DNA of 64,000 nt from Paenibacillus_AM sp052180255 (GCF_052180255.1 NZ_CP197466.1:3410001-3474000), one strand, 5' to 3'; counted from the stretch's first letter, positions 17,164 to 26,078 are shown. Notes: a model not told the origin generated them from the sequence alone. Numbers and translations are program-made.

Positions 17164-17195
17164 GAGCGCCACAATCACACAAGGTGAAGGCGCCC
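17164..17195 (-). terminator. Probable weak terminator after yisL
   Basis: On the minus strand GCGCC-tt-CAC pairs with GTGGCGC, followed by TCTTTCTATA. The T-tract is poor, so readthrough into kbaA is likely. Confidence 0.45.
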
Positions 17196-17210
17196 CTCAA
17201 TTGTTTGAGT

Positions 17211-17558
17211 CTAGAACGAAATGACTCCATAGCCAATTAGGACAACAATAGCTGCCAAGACGATTGCACCAATTAGCATAGGTAAGAATGGCTTACGCTT
17301 GTTAATGCTTGCAAGTACCATCTCCATGCAACCAATCATGAGGATGGCTACAATTCCTTTAACCACATAAGTAGGAGGGAAATCCAACTTCATGAGCATA
17401 CCGATCCCTGATACCAACATAATGAGGTAGAACAAACGCTGGATCATTTGTGTTACTTTTTGACGTTGGAAAATAACACTTGCTACGAACAAAATAAGTA
17501 AAATCGCCCAAGATCCCTTATGAGATTGAAGAAAAATATTAAATAGTTGATCTGACAT
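17211..17558 (-). CDS. yisL: UPF0344/DUF1516 membrane protein (YisL-like)
   Basis: 115 residues with four transmembrane helices. It matches the YisL family in length, topology and segments such as MIQRLFYLIMLVSG and GIVAILMIGCMEM. The family is widespread in Bacillales and has no known biochemical role. AAGGAGGATTATCA precedes the ATG. It lies upstream of kbaA on the same strand. Confidence 0.8.
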   Translation of the reverse strand: MSDQLFNIFLQSHKGSWAILLILFVASVIFQRQKVTQMIQRLFYLIMLVSGIGMLMKLDFPPTYVVKGIVAILMIGCMEMVLASINKRKPFLPMLIGAIVLAAIVVLIGYGVISF

Positions 17559-17678
17559 TGATAATCCTCCTTAATACTAAATACATACACACCTAATCAT
17601 ATCAATCTTGTGACTACTCAAGCAATAGCATCATGCGAAATTCATACTTCTGACATAGGTTGTTCCCTATAACACAAA

Positions 17679-17712
17679 AAGAACCAAGCCATTGTGACCA
17701 GCTTGATTCTTC
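17679..17712 (-). terminator. Intrinsic terminator after gerQ
   Basis: AAGAACCAAGC and GCTTGATTCTT arms with TTTTTGTG following on the minus strand. Confidence 0.8.
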
Positions 17713-17723
17713 TTTACATGCTC

Positions 17724-18128
17724 TTATTTACGAGGCTGTGGCTTACCAGCGGGATACGAATAATTAAGCGGCTCATCAAATGTCGCATAATCAAAATTCA
17801 CCATCTGCATCATCGTACGGACACCTGTCTTCGGATCACTAACGATAATATGATCACGTCCTGCTGCTTCCAATACGCCTTTGAAAATTTTGGCATTCCA
17901 TTGGGAATTGTTTTCATAGGTCATATAAAAAGTTCCAACCTTACCCAAATTCATTCGCAATATGTTTTCGATATAGGATTCTTCAAATTTAGGTGCTGGA
18001 GTCACAACTCCTTGCGGGGTAATCATGTCACCACTTGAAGCATTAAATCCTTGCATAGGCATGCCTTGCTGTGGGTACATCATTCCTGGCATTTGATTCA
18101 TAGCGGGGCGATAAGGGTAATTCATCAT
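17724..18128 (-). CDS. gerQ: Spore coat protein GerQ
   Basis: 134 residues. The N-terminal ~45 are Met/Pro/Gln-rich (MNQMPGMMYPQQGMPMQGF). The C-terminal domain with SYIENILRMNLGKVGTFYMT and GRDHIIVSDPKTG is the conserved GerQ (YwdL) domain. In B. subtilis GerQ is a coat protein needed to place the cortex hydrolase CwlJ. It sits 46 bp downstream of cwlJ, the same pairing as in Bacillus. Expression is expected in the mother cell, though I could not fix a SigE promoter. Confidence 0.92.
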   Translation of the reverse strand: MMNYPYRPAMNQMPGMMYPQQGMPMQGFNASSGDMITPQGVVTPAPKFEESYIENILRMNLGKVGTFYMTYENNSQWNAKIFKGVLEAAGRDHIIVSDPKTGVRTMMQMVNFDYATFDEPLNYSYPAGKPQPRK

Positions 18129-18174
18129 TCGCTTCTTCCTCCTTGGTCATTCCATTCATTTCATTTGAATCACT

Positions 18175-18597
18175 CTAGAACACTTGCGGGCAGTCCTCAA
18201 ACGATGGAGCAAAAAAGCAATGCGATTTATAACGGCCCGTATTATCTTGGTTAAACCAGGTATCTGGACAGTCTCCAGTGGGACGGTAGAACCATAATGC
18301 ATTTGTTGCAGGCCATTTGCGTTCGCCATTAATTGCGCGTTGGGCTCTGCGAATGTCAGCATCCCTAGCCTTTTGATAAAAATAGCCTTTGGTTGGTGCT
18401 TCAAAGCCGCCCGGACTTTGATAAACCATATCTCTTATATTCCTGATGTCCTTAAAATCCATACAGTCACCAAGAATACGGTTCACACCAACATTGCCAA
18501 CCATCATCATCCCGGCATCTCCATCCTCCTCTGCTTCCGCTCGCATGAGACGGGCGAGTAGCTTGGTGTCCTCCGAATTTGTTTTAATGACTGCCAT
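18175..18597 (-). CDS. cwlJ: Spore cortex-lytic hydrolase CwlJ
   Basis: 140 residues, a single hydrolase_2 (SleB/CwlJ) domain without signal peptide. Family motifs are LLARLMRAEAEEDG with the catalytic glutamate, VGNVGVNRI, and NALWFYRP. CwlJ degrades cortex muramic-lactam peptidoglycan during germination and responds to calcium-dipicolinate. The start ATG has AAGGGAAGGTAGGCAG upstream. It forms an operon with gerQ. Confidence 0.93.
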   Translation of the reverse strand: MAVIKTNSEDTKLLARLMRAEAEEDGDAGMMMVGNVGVNRILGDCMDFKDIRNIRDMVYQSPGGFEAPTKGYFYQKARDADIRRAQRAINGERKWPATNALWFYRPTGDCPDTWFNQDNTGRYKSHCFFAPSFEDCPQVF

Positions 18598-18704
18598 CTG
18601 CCTACCTTCCCTTCTTGTGTATGGGCCGGAGCCTTGACACTTTCCATATCCATCATATTGTGCGAATGCCTAGTTGGTGACAGCCAATTAATTATTTTTA
18701 TGAA

Positions 18705-18761
18705 AAAAAGGTTCCTCTGTAACGCGGTAGCTCAAAGCTACTCGTTACAAAAGGAACCTTT
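18705..18761. terminator. Long bidirectional terminator after the aminotransferase gene
   Basis: AAAGGTTCCT and AGGAACCTTT outer arms enclose GTAACG...GTTAC and GTAGCTcaaAGCTAC inner arms, with T-tracts on both strands. Confidence 0.9.
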
Positions 18762-18780
18762 TTCAATGATACTGAATTTC

Positions 18781-19977
18781 CTACCTAACAGGTAAAACAG
18801 ATTGTATCGCACGATCCAATCTATTCATCCCCTCAATCAAACTCTCTCTATCCGAATGCGTATAATTCAGGCGCATCGTATTGTGCTTGGCATTACCCGC
18901 ATAGAACGGATAACCAGGTACAAACGCGACCCCTTGCTCCACCGCTTTAGGCAGTAATTCCTCTGCACGAATACCTTCTGGAAGCTCAACCCAGAAGAAC
19001 ATGCCGCCTTTCGGTTCAATCCAAGTCACACCCGGCCAATTCCGTTCTGTAAGCAAGTCTGCCATCAGACGCATCCGCTCCTCATAGTGTGCACGAATCG
19101 TACGAATGTGCTGATTCAAATCAAAATGCTCCATGAGTTGATGCAAGGTTTGCTGATCCAGTGTTGAGGAATGGAGGTCAGCTGCTTGCTTCATACGGGA
19201 CATATTACGGATTAACTCTGGATCGCCTACGACCCAGCCCGTACGCAGTGCAGGGGCCACTGTCTTAGAAAAAGTACTCGTATAAACTACACATGAACCT
19301 TCTGCCTGACCACTTAATGCAAAAATAGACGGATAAGTTTCTGTATCCCCAAACTTAATTTCTCCATACGGATCGTCCTCAAGAATGAGCACTTCCGCTT
19401 CGCGGCAAATGTTAAGTACGCTTTGACGACGTTCCAAGCTCCATACTTTTCCGGTTGGATTCGAGAATGTAGGGATGACATAAATCATTTTCGGGTGGTG
19501 CTCATTAATTTTCGCCTTTAAATCATCTGGATCGAGTCCATCTTTATCACCGCTTACGGATACGATCTTTGCACCACGTGATTGGAACACCTGAATGGCA
19601 GCCAAGTAAGTAGGCTCTTCCACCAAGATCACATCACCTGGATCAATATAAATGCGAGTTAACAGATCAATTGCTTGCTGGGAACCAGTTGTCAGCAGCA
19701 TTTGATCTATCGAGACTTGAATCCCTTTTTCCCCCATCCAATTCGCAATGCTTTGACGCAGTGGAATATATCCTTCTGTCAGACCATATTGCAGTGCAGA
19801 CTTTCCTTGTGCCATTACTCTTTGGAATGCTTCACTTACTGCATCAAGCGGAAACAACTCTTCAGCAGGCAGACCACCCGCGAATGAGATGATGGATTTA
19901 CCTTGTGTCAGCTTTAGAATGTCACGAACTGCCGAGGATGAGAACCCATCAAGTGACTTTGAAAATTGAAATTTCAT
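18781..19977 (-). CDS. PLP-dependent aminotransferase (class I, 2-aminoadipate/MocR-like type)
   Basis: 398 residues, fold type I. The PLP lysine is in STFSKTVAPALRTGWV (about residue 240), the cofactor ring is contacted by IPTFSNPTG and EDDPYGE, and the C-terminus ends in TMRLNYTHSD. This subgroup covers 2-aminoadipate, aromatic and branched-chain transaminases. Its position next to leuA suggests a branched-chain or aromatic amino acid role, but substrate cannot be read from sequence. It is separated from leuA by a terminator, so it has its own promoter. Confidence 0.88.
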   Translation of the reverse strand: MKFQFSKSLDGFSSSAVRDILKLTQGKSIISFAGGLPAEELFPLDAVSEAFQRVMAQGKSALQYGLTEGYIPLRQSIANWMGEKGIQVSIDQMLLTTGSQQAIDLLTRIYIDPGDVILVEEPTYLAAIQVFQSRGAKIVSVSGDKDGLDPDDLKAKINEHHPKMIYVIPTFSNPTGKVWSLERRQSVLNICREAEVLILEDDPYGEIKFGDTETYPSIFALSGQAEGSCVVYTSTFSKTVAPALRTGWVVGDPELIRNMSRMKQAADLHSSTLDQQTLHQLMEHFDLNQHIRTIRAHYEERMRLMADLLTERNWPGVTWIEPKGGMFFWVELPEGIRAEELLPKAVEQGVAFVPGYPFYAGNAKHNTMRLNYTHSDRESLIEGMNRLDRAIQSVLPVR

Positions 19978-20013
19978 GCATGATTCTCCTTTTTATCCAA
20001 CCCTTATTTTCGA

Positions 20014-20053
20014 AAAGACACCCTTCTCGTAACAGCATGAGTTGGGTGTCTTT
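20014..20053 (-). terminator. Intrinsic terminator of the ilv-leu operon
   Basis: AAAGACACCC and GGGTGTCTTT arms directly after the leuA stop, with TTTTCG following on the minus strand. Confidence 0.85.
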
Positions 20054-20055
20054 CT

Positions 20056-21600
20056 TTAAATTAGCGTAACTTGACTGCGAGTTGTTGGATGTGTCGTTCT
20101 TTTGTCAATGAGTCGGTTAATCGCATCAATGTAAGCTTTAGCGCTAGCTTCAAGTATATCGGTTGATATACCGCGGCCCTGCACAGACCACTCACCTTGA
20201 CGTAAAATAACATGGACCTCACCAAGTGCATCTTTACCTTGCGAAACGGAGTAAATTTTATAATCCTCCAGTTCCGTCTCTTCCTGTGTTGCTTTATCGA
20301 TGGATTTGTAGATGGCATCTACTGAACCATTACCGATTGCAGCTTCTTCAATCATGCCCTCTGCTGTCTGAATACGTACGGAAGCAGTCGGTACAGATTG
20401 ATTGCCATAGGAAAGTTGCATTATATTCAGCTTATACACCTCTGGCGTGCCTGTCAACTTCTCTTCAATCAGAGCGCGAATATCTTCTGCTAATACATTC
20501 TTCTTTTTATCCGCTAAATCTTTGAACTTCGCAAAAGCAGCATTCACCTGCTCTTCGTCCAAGTTATAGCCCATATCGATTAGCTTCTCACGGAAAGCAT
20601 GACGACCTGAATGTTTCCCAAGGACAAGCTTGCTCTCTTTCAGACCGATTGTCTCAGGAGACATAATCTCATAAGTTGTCTTCTCTTTTAGCATGCCGTC
20701 TTGATGAATACCCGATTCATGAGCGAACGCATTCGCGCCGACAATTGCTTTATTACCTGGAACCGGCATCCCGGTCAGCTTACTGACTAAGCGAGAAGTT
20801 CGAGCAATTTCACTAAGCACTAAAGAAGATTTCGCCTGATAGAACTCGGAACGTGTCTCAAGTGCCATTGCAATTTCTTCAAGTGAAGTGTTACCTGCGC
20901 GCTCACCAATTCCGTTAATCGTACCTTCAACTTGATCGGCTCCATTGAGAATAGCTGCCAAAGCATTCGCTGAAGCCATACCAAGATCGTTATGACAGTG
21001 CGTGCTGAGCTGTACCTTCTCAATACCAGGCACATTTTCCTTCAATGTCTTAAAAATGTTCCCGTATTCGTACGGTGTTAAAAAGCCGACTGTATCCGGA
21101 ATATTAATGACAGTAGCACCTGCACGAATCGCCATCTCTGTCACTTCACATAAGAAATCCAGTTCTGTACGACCGGCATCTTCCGATGAGAATTCGATTT
21201 TGTCAAAATACCGCTTTGCATACTTGATCGCCGCCTCAGCGGACTCAAGCACCTGCTGCTTACTCATCCGAAGCTTATGCTCACGGTGAATAGGTGACGT
21301 TGCTAAGAACAGATGAATACATGGATCTTGTGCAGCTTTCAAAGCTTCGCGAACCGCATCGATATCTGTTTCCCGTGACCGGGCAAGCCCAACAATTGTC
21401 GCATTCTTCACAGCTTTGGCTACTGCAGCTACGCCTTCTAGATCCCCAAGTGATGCAGCGGGAAATCCCGCTTCCATGCGATCAATACCAAGTTTCTCTA
21501 GTTGTAAGCCAATCTCAACTTTCTCCTGCATATTGAGATTGACACCCGGGGATTGCTCCCCGTCACGTAATGTTGTGTCAAAGAAGTAAATTTTTCTCAT
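20056..21600 (-). CDS. leuA: 2-isopropylmalate synthase
   Basis: 514 residues, the full bacterial form. It condenses acetyl-CoA with 2-ketoisovalerate, the first committed step to leucine. The N-terminal HMGL-like TIM barrel has DTTLRDGEQSPG and the metal-binding STHCHNDLGMA. NGIGERAGNTSLEEIAMAL follows, and the C-terminal LeuA regulatory domain (about 390-500) is present, so leucine feedback is expected. The ATG is 1 nt after the ilvC stop, so it is tightly coupled to it. Confidence 0.96.
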   Translation of the reverse strand: MRKIYFFDTTLRDGEQSPGVNLNMQEKVEIGLQLEKLGIDRMEAGFPAASLGDLEGVAAVAKAVKNATIVGLARSRETDIDAVREALKAAQDPCIHLFLATSPIHREHKLRMSKQQVLESAEAAIKYAKRYFDKIEFSSEDAGRTELDFLCEVTEMAIRAGATVINIPDTVGFLTPYEYGNIFKTLKENVPGIEKVQLSTHCHNDLGMASANALAAILNGADQVEGTINGIGERAGNTSLEEIAMALETRSEFYQAKSSLVLSEIARTSRLVSKLTGMPVPGNKAIVGANAFAHESGIHQDGMLKEKTTYEIMSPETIGLKESKLVLGKHSGRHAFREKLIDMGYNLDEEQVNAAFAKFKDLADKKKNVLAEDIRALIEEKLTGTPEVYKLNIMQLSYGNQSVPTASVRIQTAEGMIEEAAIGNGSVDAIYKSIDKATQEETELEDYKIYSVSQGKDALGEVHVILRQGEWSVQGRGISTDILEASAKAYIDAINRLIDKRTTHPTTRSQVTLI

Positions 21601-21601
21601 C

Positions 21602-22591
21602 TTACTTCTTGATCCAGTGCATCATTTCGCGAAGCTCAGCGCCAACTTTCTCTAGTGGATGCTCAGCTTCTTTACGACGAGTAGCCGTGAAGAATGCACC
21701 ATTTGATTTCTCAACGATATAGTTACGCGCAAATACACCGCGTTGAATTTCGTCCAATACTTTCTTCATTTCAACTTTCGTTTGATCTGTAATGATACGT
21801 GGTCCTGTTACATAGTCACCGTACTCAGCTGTATCGGAGATGGAGTAACGCATACGGGAAAGACCACCTTCATACATCAAATCTACGATCAATTTCAACT
21901 CATGCAAACACTCGAAGTAAGCAACTTCGGGTTGGTATCCAGCTTCGATCAATGTTTCGAAACCCGCTTTTACTAGGGCACTAGCACCACCGCATAGAAC
22001 AGCTTGCTCACCGAATAGATCTGTCTCTGTTTCTTCACGGAATGTAGTTTCGATTACACCCGCACGAGTGGAACCGATCCCTTTTGCATAAGCTAGACCG
22101 ATTTCAAACGCTTGTCCCGTTGCATTCTGTTCAACAGCGATTAGAGCTGGAACACCGAATCCTTCAACATACGTACGACGTACAAGATGACCTGGAGATT
22201 TAGGAGCAATCATGAATACGTCTAAGTCTGGTGTAGGAACGATTTGACCAAAGTTAATGTTGAAACCGTGGGAGAACATAATTGCTGCGCCTTTTTTAAT
22301 ATTAGGCTCAATGGACTCTTTGTATACTTTTGCTTGTGTTTCATCCGGCATTAGAATTTGTATCACATCTGCACGGCTTGCAGCTTCATCAACTGTGAAT
22401 ACTTCAAAACCATCATTTTGTGCTGTTGTCCACGATTTGCCTTGACGAAGACCAATAATAACGTTCAATCCGCTATCACGAAGGTTTTGTGCTTGAGAAT
22501 GTCCTTGAGAACCGTAACCGATAATTGCAATTGTCTTCCCTTTCAATACGCTTAAGTCTGCATCCTTTTCGTAGTACATTTTTGCTGCCAT
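21602..22591 (-). CDS. ilvC: Ketol-acid reductoisomerase
   Basis: 329 residues, class I length. It converts acetolactate to dihydroxyisovalerate with NADPH and magnesium. The Rossmann nucleotide site is IAIIGYGSQGHSQAQNLRDSG cut here to GYGSQGHSQ at about residues 22-30; the metal-binding acidic residues are in ETDLFGEQAVLCGG and the second helical domain. AGGAGGATTTATAAC precedes the ATG. A 179-bp gap with a strong RNA stem separates it from ilvN. Confidence 0.96.
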   Translation of the reverse strand: MAAKMYYEKDADLSVLKGKTIAIIGYGSQGHSQAQNLRDSGLNVIIGLRQGKSWTTAQNDGFEVFTVDEAASRADVIQILMPDETQAKVYKESIEPNIKKGAAIMFSHGFNINFGQIVPTPDLDVFMIAPKSPGHLVRRTYVEGFGVPALIAVEQNATGQAFEIGLAYAKGIGSTRAGVIETTFREETETDLFGEQAVLCGGASALVKAGFETLIEAGYQPEVAYFECLHELKLIVDLMYEGGLSRMRYSISDTAEYGDYVTGPRIITDQTKVEMKKVLDEIQRGVFARNYIVEKSNGAFFTATRRKEAEHPLEKVGAELREMMHWIKK

Positions 22592-22644
22592 GTTATAAAT
22601 CCTCCTTAGTATATGAAAAATGATATAAATACCGTAAATTAACC

Positions 22645-22720
22645 CTTAAGCGGGCGTTTCAATGATTTACTACTCCATTCCTTTGACGCCATTAGTCAAT
22701 CGCTCAAACACCCGCTTAAG
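22645..22720 (-). promoter_or_regulatory. 15-bp RNA stem between ilvN and ilvC
   Basis: CTTAAGCGGGTGTTT and AAACGCCCGCTTAAG (minus strand) form a 15-bp stem closing a 46-nt loop. The only non-Watson-Crick position is a G-U pair on the minus strand but an A-C mismatch on the plus strand, so it fits an RNA element of this operon. No T-tract follows. An mRNA-processing or stability site is the likeliest role. Confidence 0.65.
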
Positions 22721-22770
22721 GTCAAATCTATAAATTATCTGAAAATTTCGCTTTCTTTTATTGCGCGATA

Positions 22771-23262
22771 TTAGCGGATAGACCCGCGAACCATTGCGGT
22801 TGCACCTGTTCTCGATAATTCTTTAATGCCGTATGGTCTAAGCAACTCTATCATTGCATCTATCTTCTCTGAATCGCCTACAACTTGCACGATTAATGAA
22901 TTAGGTCCAATATCCACAATCGATGCGCGGAACGTCTCAACAATACCGATAATTTCAGGACGTGCCGCAGGATCTGCACTCACTTTGATTAATCCTAGCT
23001 CTCTTGCAACCATCGGGCTTGCACTGAGATCAATTACTTTAATCACATCGATAAGCTTATACAGCTGTTTCGATATTTGTTCGAGCGTCTTATCGTCGCC
23101 TTCTGTTACGATAACCATCCGAGAAAGTCCAATTTCCTCTGACTCTCCGACTGTAATACTCTCGATATTGAACCCTCTGCGCCCGAACAATCCGGAAACG
23201 CGCTGCAAGACACCTGGTTGATTATTTACAAGAATAGAAATGGTATATTTGCGTATGATCAT
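22771..23262 (-). CDS. ilvN: Acetolactate synthase small (regulatory) subunit
   Basis: 163 residues. An N-terminal ACT domain (ISILVNNQPGVLQRVSGLF, RRGFNIESITVG) and a C-terminal ALS_ss domain (PEIIGIVETFRASIVDIG) are both complete. It binds valine and activates and feedback-controls the IlvB subunit. Its ATG overlaps the ilvB stop by 4 nt (ATGA). Confidence 0.95.
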   Translation of the reverse strand: MIIRKYTISILVNNQPGVLQRVSGLFGRRGFNIESITVGESEEIGLSRMVIVTEGDDKTLEQISKQLYKLIDVIKVIDLSASPMVARELGLIKVSADPAARPEIIGIVETFRASIVDIGPNSLIVQVVGDSEKIDAMIELLRPYGIKELSRTGATAMVRGSIR

Positions 23263-25007
23263 ATCGAATCCCCCATAATCATGTCACTTAATGTGCTTCC
23301 TGCTGTAACCATAGGGTATACATTTTCATGCTTGCGTACGACGAATTCAACAACGACAGGACCTGGTGTATTTAGTGCTTCTTCCCATGCATCGCGTGCT
23401 TGCTCTTTATTCATTGCACGTAATCCTTTTACACCATAAGCTTCAGCAAGTTTGACGAAATCCGGTGACCCTGCAAGGTCGATATGACTGTATCGAGCGT
23501 CATAAATGATCTCTTGCCACTGGCGTACCATACCCAGCACTTGGTTGTTAATAATTGCAATTTTCACTGGAATGTTGTTGATCGCACAGATCGCTAGCTC
23601 TTGTGCACACATCTGCATGCCGCCATCCCCATTAATCGATACAACAGTTTTATCTGGATTCCCCAATTGTGCACCAATGGCAGATGGGAAGCCGAATCCC
23701 ATTGTGCCAAGTCCTCCGGAAGAAACGAAAGAACGCGGATTTTTAAATTTATAATATTGAGCAGCCCACATTTGATGCTGGCCTACATCTGTTGTAACAA
23801 TCGCTTCACCATGCGTCGTGTCGTTAATTAATTCAATAACAAACTGTGGTTTTAACTCCTCTTCTGAGTCAATGTAGCGAAGAGGGAAGTTCTTCACATT
23901 TTCTTGTACCGTGCGAACCCAATCTTCAGATGGTGCAGGTTGCGCTTTCGTATTCGCATATTCAAGTACAGCGAGTACATCACCCACGACCGGAATGTCT
24001 GTCTTAATGTTCTTACCAATCTCAGCTGGATCAACATCAATGTGAGCTACGATCTTAGCATTTGGTGCAAATCCGTCTAAGCTCATCGTTACACGATCAT
24101 CGAATCTAGCACCGATCGAGATGAGTAAGTCCGCATTCTGAATCGCTGTATTTGCAGCATACGTACCATGCATCCCTGGCATTCCAAGCCACAACTCGTG
24201 TCCGCTAGGGAAACCACTTAATCCCAAAAGCGTTGTCGTCACTGGAATTTGCGTTTTGTTCACAAATTCAAGCAATTGTTCGGCTGCATTCGCGTAAACA
24301 ACCCCGCCACCTGCAATAATAACAGGTTGTTTTGCCTCTTCAATGGCTTTAAGCAACTTATCAACTTGAAGCTTATTCGGATTATACGTGGGGTGATAAC
24401 CGCGTATATTCACTTCTTCAGTAACTGGTTTAAAGATCGTCTTGTGAGCCGATACGTCTTTCGGAATATCGATAAGAACTGGGCCTTTACGTCCTGTATT
24501 CGCAATATGGAACGCTTCGTGAATGGTATGAGCCAAATCGTTCACATCACGTACGAGGTAGCTGTGCTTCGTAATTGGCATTGTGATACCTGTAATATCT
24601 GCTTCTTGGAAAGCATCTGTACCAATCGCGGTTGTAGCGACATTGCCTGTTATCACAACGAGTGGAACGGAATCCATGTAAGCTGTGGCAATGCCTGTGA
24701 CGAGGTTAGTCGCCCCCGGGCCGGAAGTGGCAATACATACGCCCACTTTTCCAGTTGATCTTGCATAACCGTCTGCTGCATGAATCGCGCCTTGTTCATG
24801 GCGAGTGAGCAAATGGTTGAAATCTGAAAATCCATGCATAGCATCGTAAATGTACAGTACCGCTCCGCCCGGATATCCGAACACGCACTCTACACCCTCT
24901 AGTAGCAAAGATCGGAGTAAAACTTCTGAACCTGTAATTAATTCTGGCTGTTTTAATTTTTCAATCAATTCTTCTTTTGACTTCTTTAGCGTTGTCTCAA
25001 CGTTCAT
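23259..25007 (-). CDS. ilvB: Acetolactate synthase large (catalytic) subunit
   Basis: 582 residues from ATG 25007, which has AGAGGAGGATTCAC upstream; the open frame upstream runs through the T-box leader and is not translated. It is a thiamine-diphosphate enzyme making acetolactate or acetohydroxybutyrate. Motifs are EGVECVFGYPGGA, the catalytic glutamate in LTRHEQGAIHAADGYAR, the FAD-binding GARFDDRVT, and the TPP site NGDGGMQM with NNQVLGMV. It is the first gene of ilvB-ilvN-ilvC-leuA. Confidence 0.96.
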   Translation of the reverse strand: MNVETTLKKSKEELIEKLKQPELITGSEVLLRSLLLEGVECVFGYPGGAVLYIYDAMHGFSDFNHLLTRHEQGAIHAADGYARSTGKVGVCIATSGPGATNLVTGIATAYMDSVPLVVITGNVATTAIGTDAFQEADITGITMPITKHSYLVRDVNDLAHTIHEAFHIANTGRKGPVLIDIPKDVSAHKTIFKPVTEEVNIRGYHPTYNPNKLQVDKLLKAIEEAKQPVIIAGGGVVYANAAEQLLEFVNKTQIPVTTTLLGLSGFPSGHELWLGMPGMHGTYAANTAIQNADLLISIGARFDDRVTMSLDGFAPNAKIVAHIDVDPAEIGKNIKTDIPVVGDVLAVLEYANTKAQPAPSEDWVRTVQENVKNFPLRYIDSEEELKPQFVIELINDTTHGEAIVTTDVGQHQMWAAQYYKFKNPRSFVSSGGLGTMGFGFPSAIGAQLGNPDKTVVSINGDGGMQMCAQELAICAINNIPVKIAIINNQVLGMVRQWQEIIYDARYSHIDLAGSPDFVKLAEAYGVKGLRAMNKEQARDAWEEALNTPGPVVVEFVVRKHENVYPMVTAGSTLSDMIMGDSI

Positions 25008-25024
25008 GTGAATCCTCCTCTCAA

Positions 25025-25423
25025 AAAATAAAAATAAAAGCCCCTCATCCCGCGACGCATAAAAACTACGTCTAACGGGACGAAAGGCTTGATCGCTTTC
25101 GTGGTACCACCCAAGTTTGTCATGATCTTCACAGGTCATGACCTCAGTAGGTTTAGAATTCTAAACCGACGCACAGTAACGTGTGCGATTCCGATTTTTC
25201 CTAATAAGACAACGTTATGCTAGCAGCATCAGGTTTCTTTTCAGAAAAATGGCTCCGAGGTGAGCTCGTAAGAAAGGGATTAAGGCAATGGTTTCAGCAA
25301 CTCCATCGCTCTCTGCGCATAAGTGCCCTTAAAACTTCGTCCTCTTCATAGCCGATTACAATTTCGATTATGTGAGTCAATTTCATTTCCTGTTTGAATG
25401 AGTTATGAAATTGATTCAGGTTA
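25025..25423 (-). ncRNA. T-box leader of the ilv-leu operon (Leu specifier)
   Basis: The T-box core GGGTGGTACCACG (25112-25100, minus strand) is followed by the CGTCCCGTTAGACG/CGTCGCGGGATGAG terminator hairpin and a T-tract at about 25041-25025. Upstream are stem I elements GAAGAGGACGAAG and AGAGAGC. The likely specifier is CTC (Leu) at 25264-25262 in GAGCTCACC. Uncharged tRNA-Leu would stabilise the antiterminator. Confidence 0.93.
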
Positions 25424-25429
25424 GAAGTT

Positions 25430-25458
25430 ATTATATGCCTGTGATTCCGACTAGTCAA
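25430..25458 (-). promoter_or_regulatory. SigA promoter of the ilv-leu operon
   Basis: Minus strand TTGACT (25458-25453), 17 bp, TATAAT (25435-25430), immediately upstream of the T-box leader. Confidence 0.85.
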
Positions 25459-25511
25459 GCACATTTGTGGGAAGTTTCGAAATAATTGCTGAAGTCATTT
25501 CTGGAAAGCGA

Positions 25512-25640
25512 TTACATTTTATTACCCTTATCGATGAGACCGAACTTAACTAATGCTTGATAAATCCCATCCTCTGAGCAAGATGCTGTTACGTGATTCG
25601 CGTACTTTTTCACCTCTTCGGAAGCGTTGCTCCATCGGAT
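25512..25640 (-). pseudogene. C-terminal remnant of a Cof-type HAD phosphatase
   Basis: A minus-strand frame reads NASEEVKKYANHVTAS then CSEDGIYQALVKFGLIDKG before a stop at 25512. This is the usual C-terminal end of Cof-type HAD phosphatases (GNA.EEVK..A.YVT.S..EDG). Only about 40 codons remain, there is no start codon or ribosome-binding site, and the upstream part does not continue. The catalytic HAD motifs are gone. Confidence 0.7.
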
Positions 25641-25687
25641 TATTATATATCAATTCATCCTCAAATACGACATACAAGGAGACTTTT

Positions 25688-26025
25688 ATGGCTAATATCA
25701 AAAAAATAGCACAACTAGCAGGCGTATCTATAACAACTGTTTCTCGCGTACTCAATCAACATCCTTATGTTAAAGCGGACAAAAGAGAAGCCGTTCTTCA
25801 AGCCATTCAAAAATTAAATTACACCCCTAACCAAAATGCGGTGCAGTCATTGGCTTTGATAACCAACCCATTGCATGTGCACTAGATCTTACAACCGTAG
25901 AGCACCCCACTTTCGAAGTAGGACGAGTAGCTTGTGAGATCACACATAGCCAAATTACTGAGAAGTCCAATACACCCTCGCATCAAGAATTGCCTATTCG
26001 TTTAATCAAACGTTCGACTGTATAA
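25688..26025 (+). pseudogene. LacI-family regulator with large internal deletion and frameshift
   Basis: The N-terminal helix-turn-helix (KKIAQLAGVSITTVSRVLNQ) is intact from ATG 25688 with AAGGAG upstream, but the frame stops at 25885. From about 25843, another frame carries a typical LacI C-terminus (VIGFDNQPIA, LTTVEHPTFEVGRVA, LPIRLIKRSTV) to a stop at 26025. Roughly 200 residues of the ligand-binding domain are missing. The remaining 65-residue N-terminal peptide could still bind DNA but would lack the ligand-binding and dimerisation core. Confidence 0.85.
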
Positions 26026-26032
26026 ACAAAAA

Positions 26033-26062
26033 AACGCCTTATGGCATCAACCATAAGGCGTT
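26033..26062. terminator. Bidirectional terminator after rplT
   Basis: AACGCCTTATGG-catca-ACCATAAGGCGTT with seven T residues on the minus strand and a TTCGTTTT tail on the plus strand. Confidence 0.9.
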
Positions 26063-26078
26063 CGTTTTAAAATGCTAA

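Noticed and set aside
18600..18640. Possible SigE promoter of cwlJ-gerQ (CATACACA as a -10)
   Set aside because: No acceptable -35 at the right distance; a mother-cell promoter is expected but not proven from the sequence.
25546..25755. 69-codon minus-strand ORF
   Set aside because: It runs out of frame with both the HAD remnant and the LacI remnant and resembles nothing; the remnants explain the region better.
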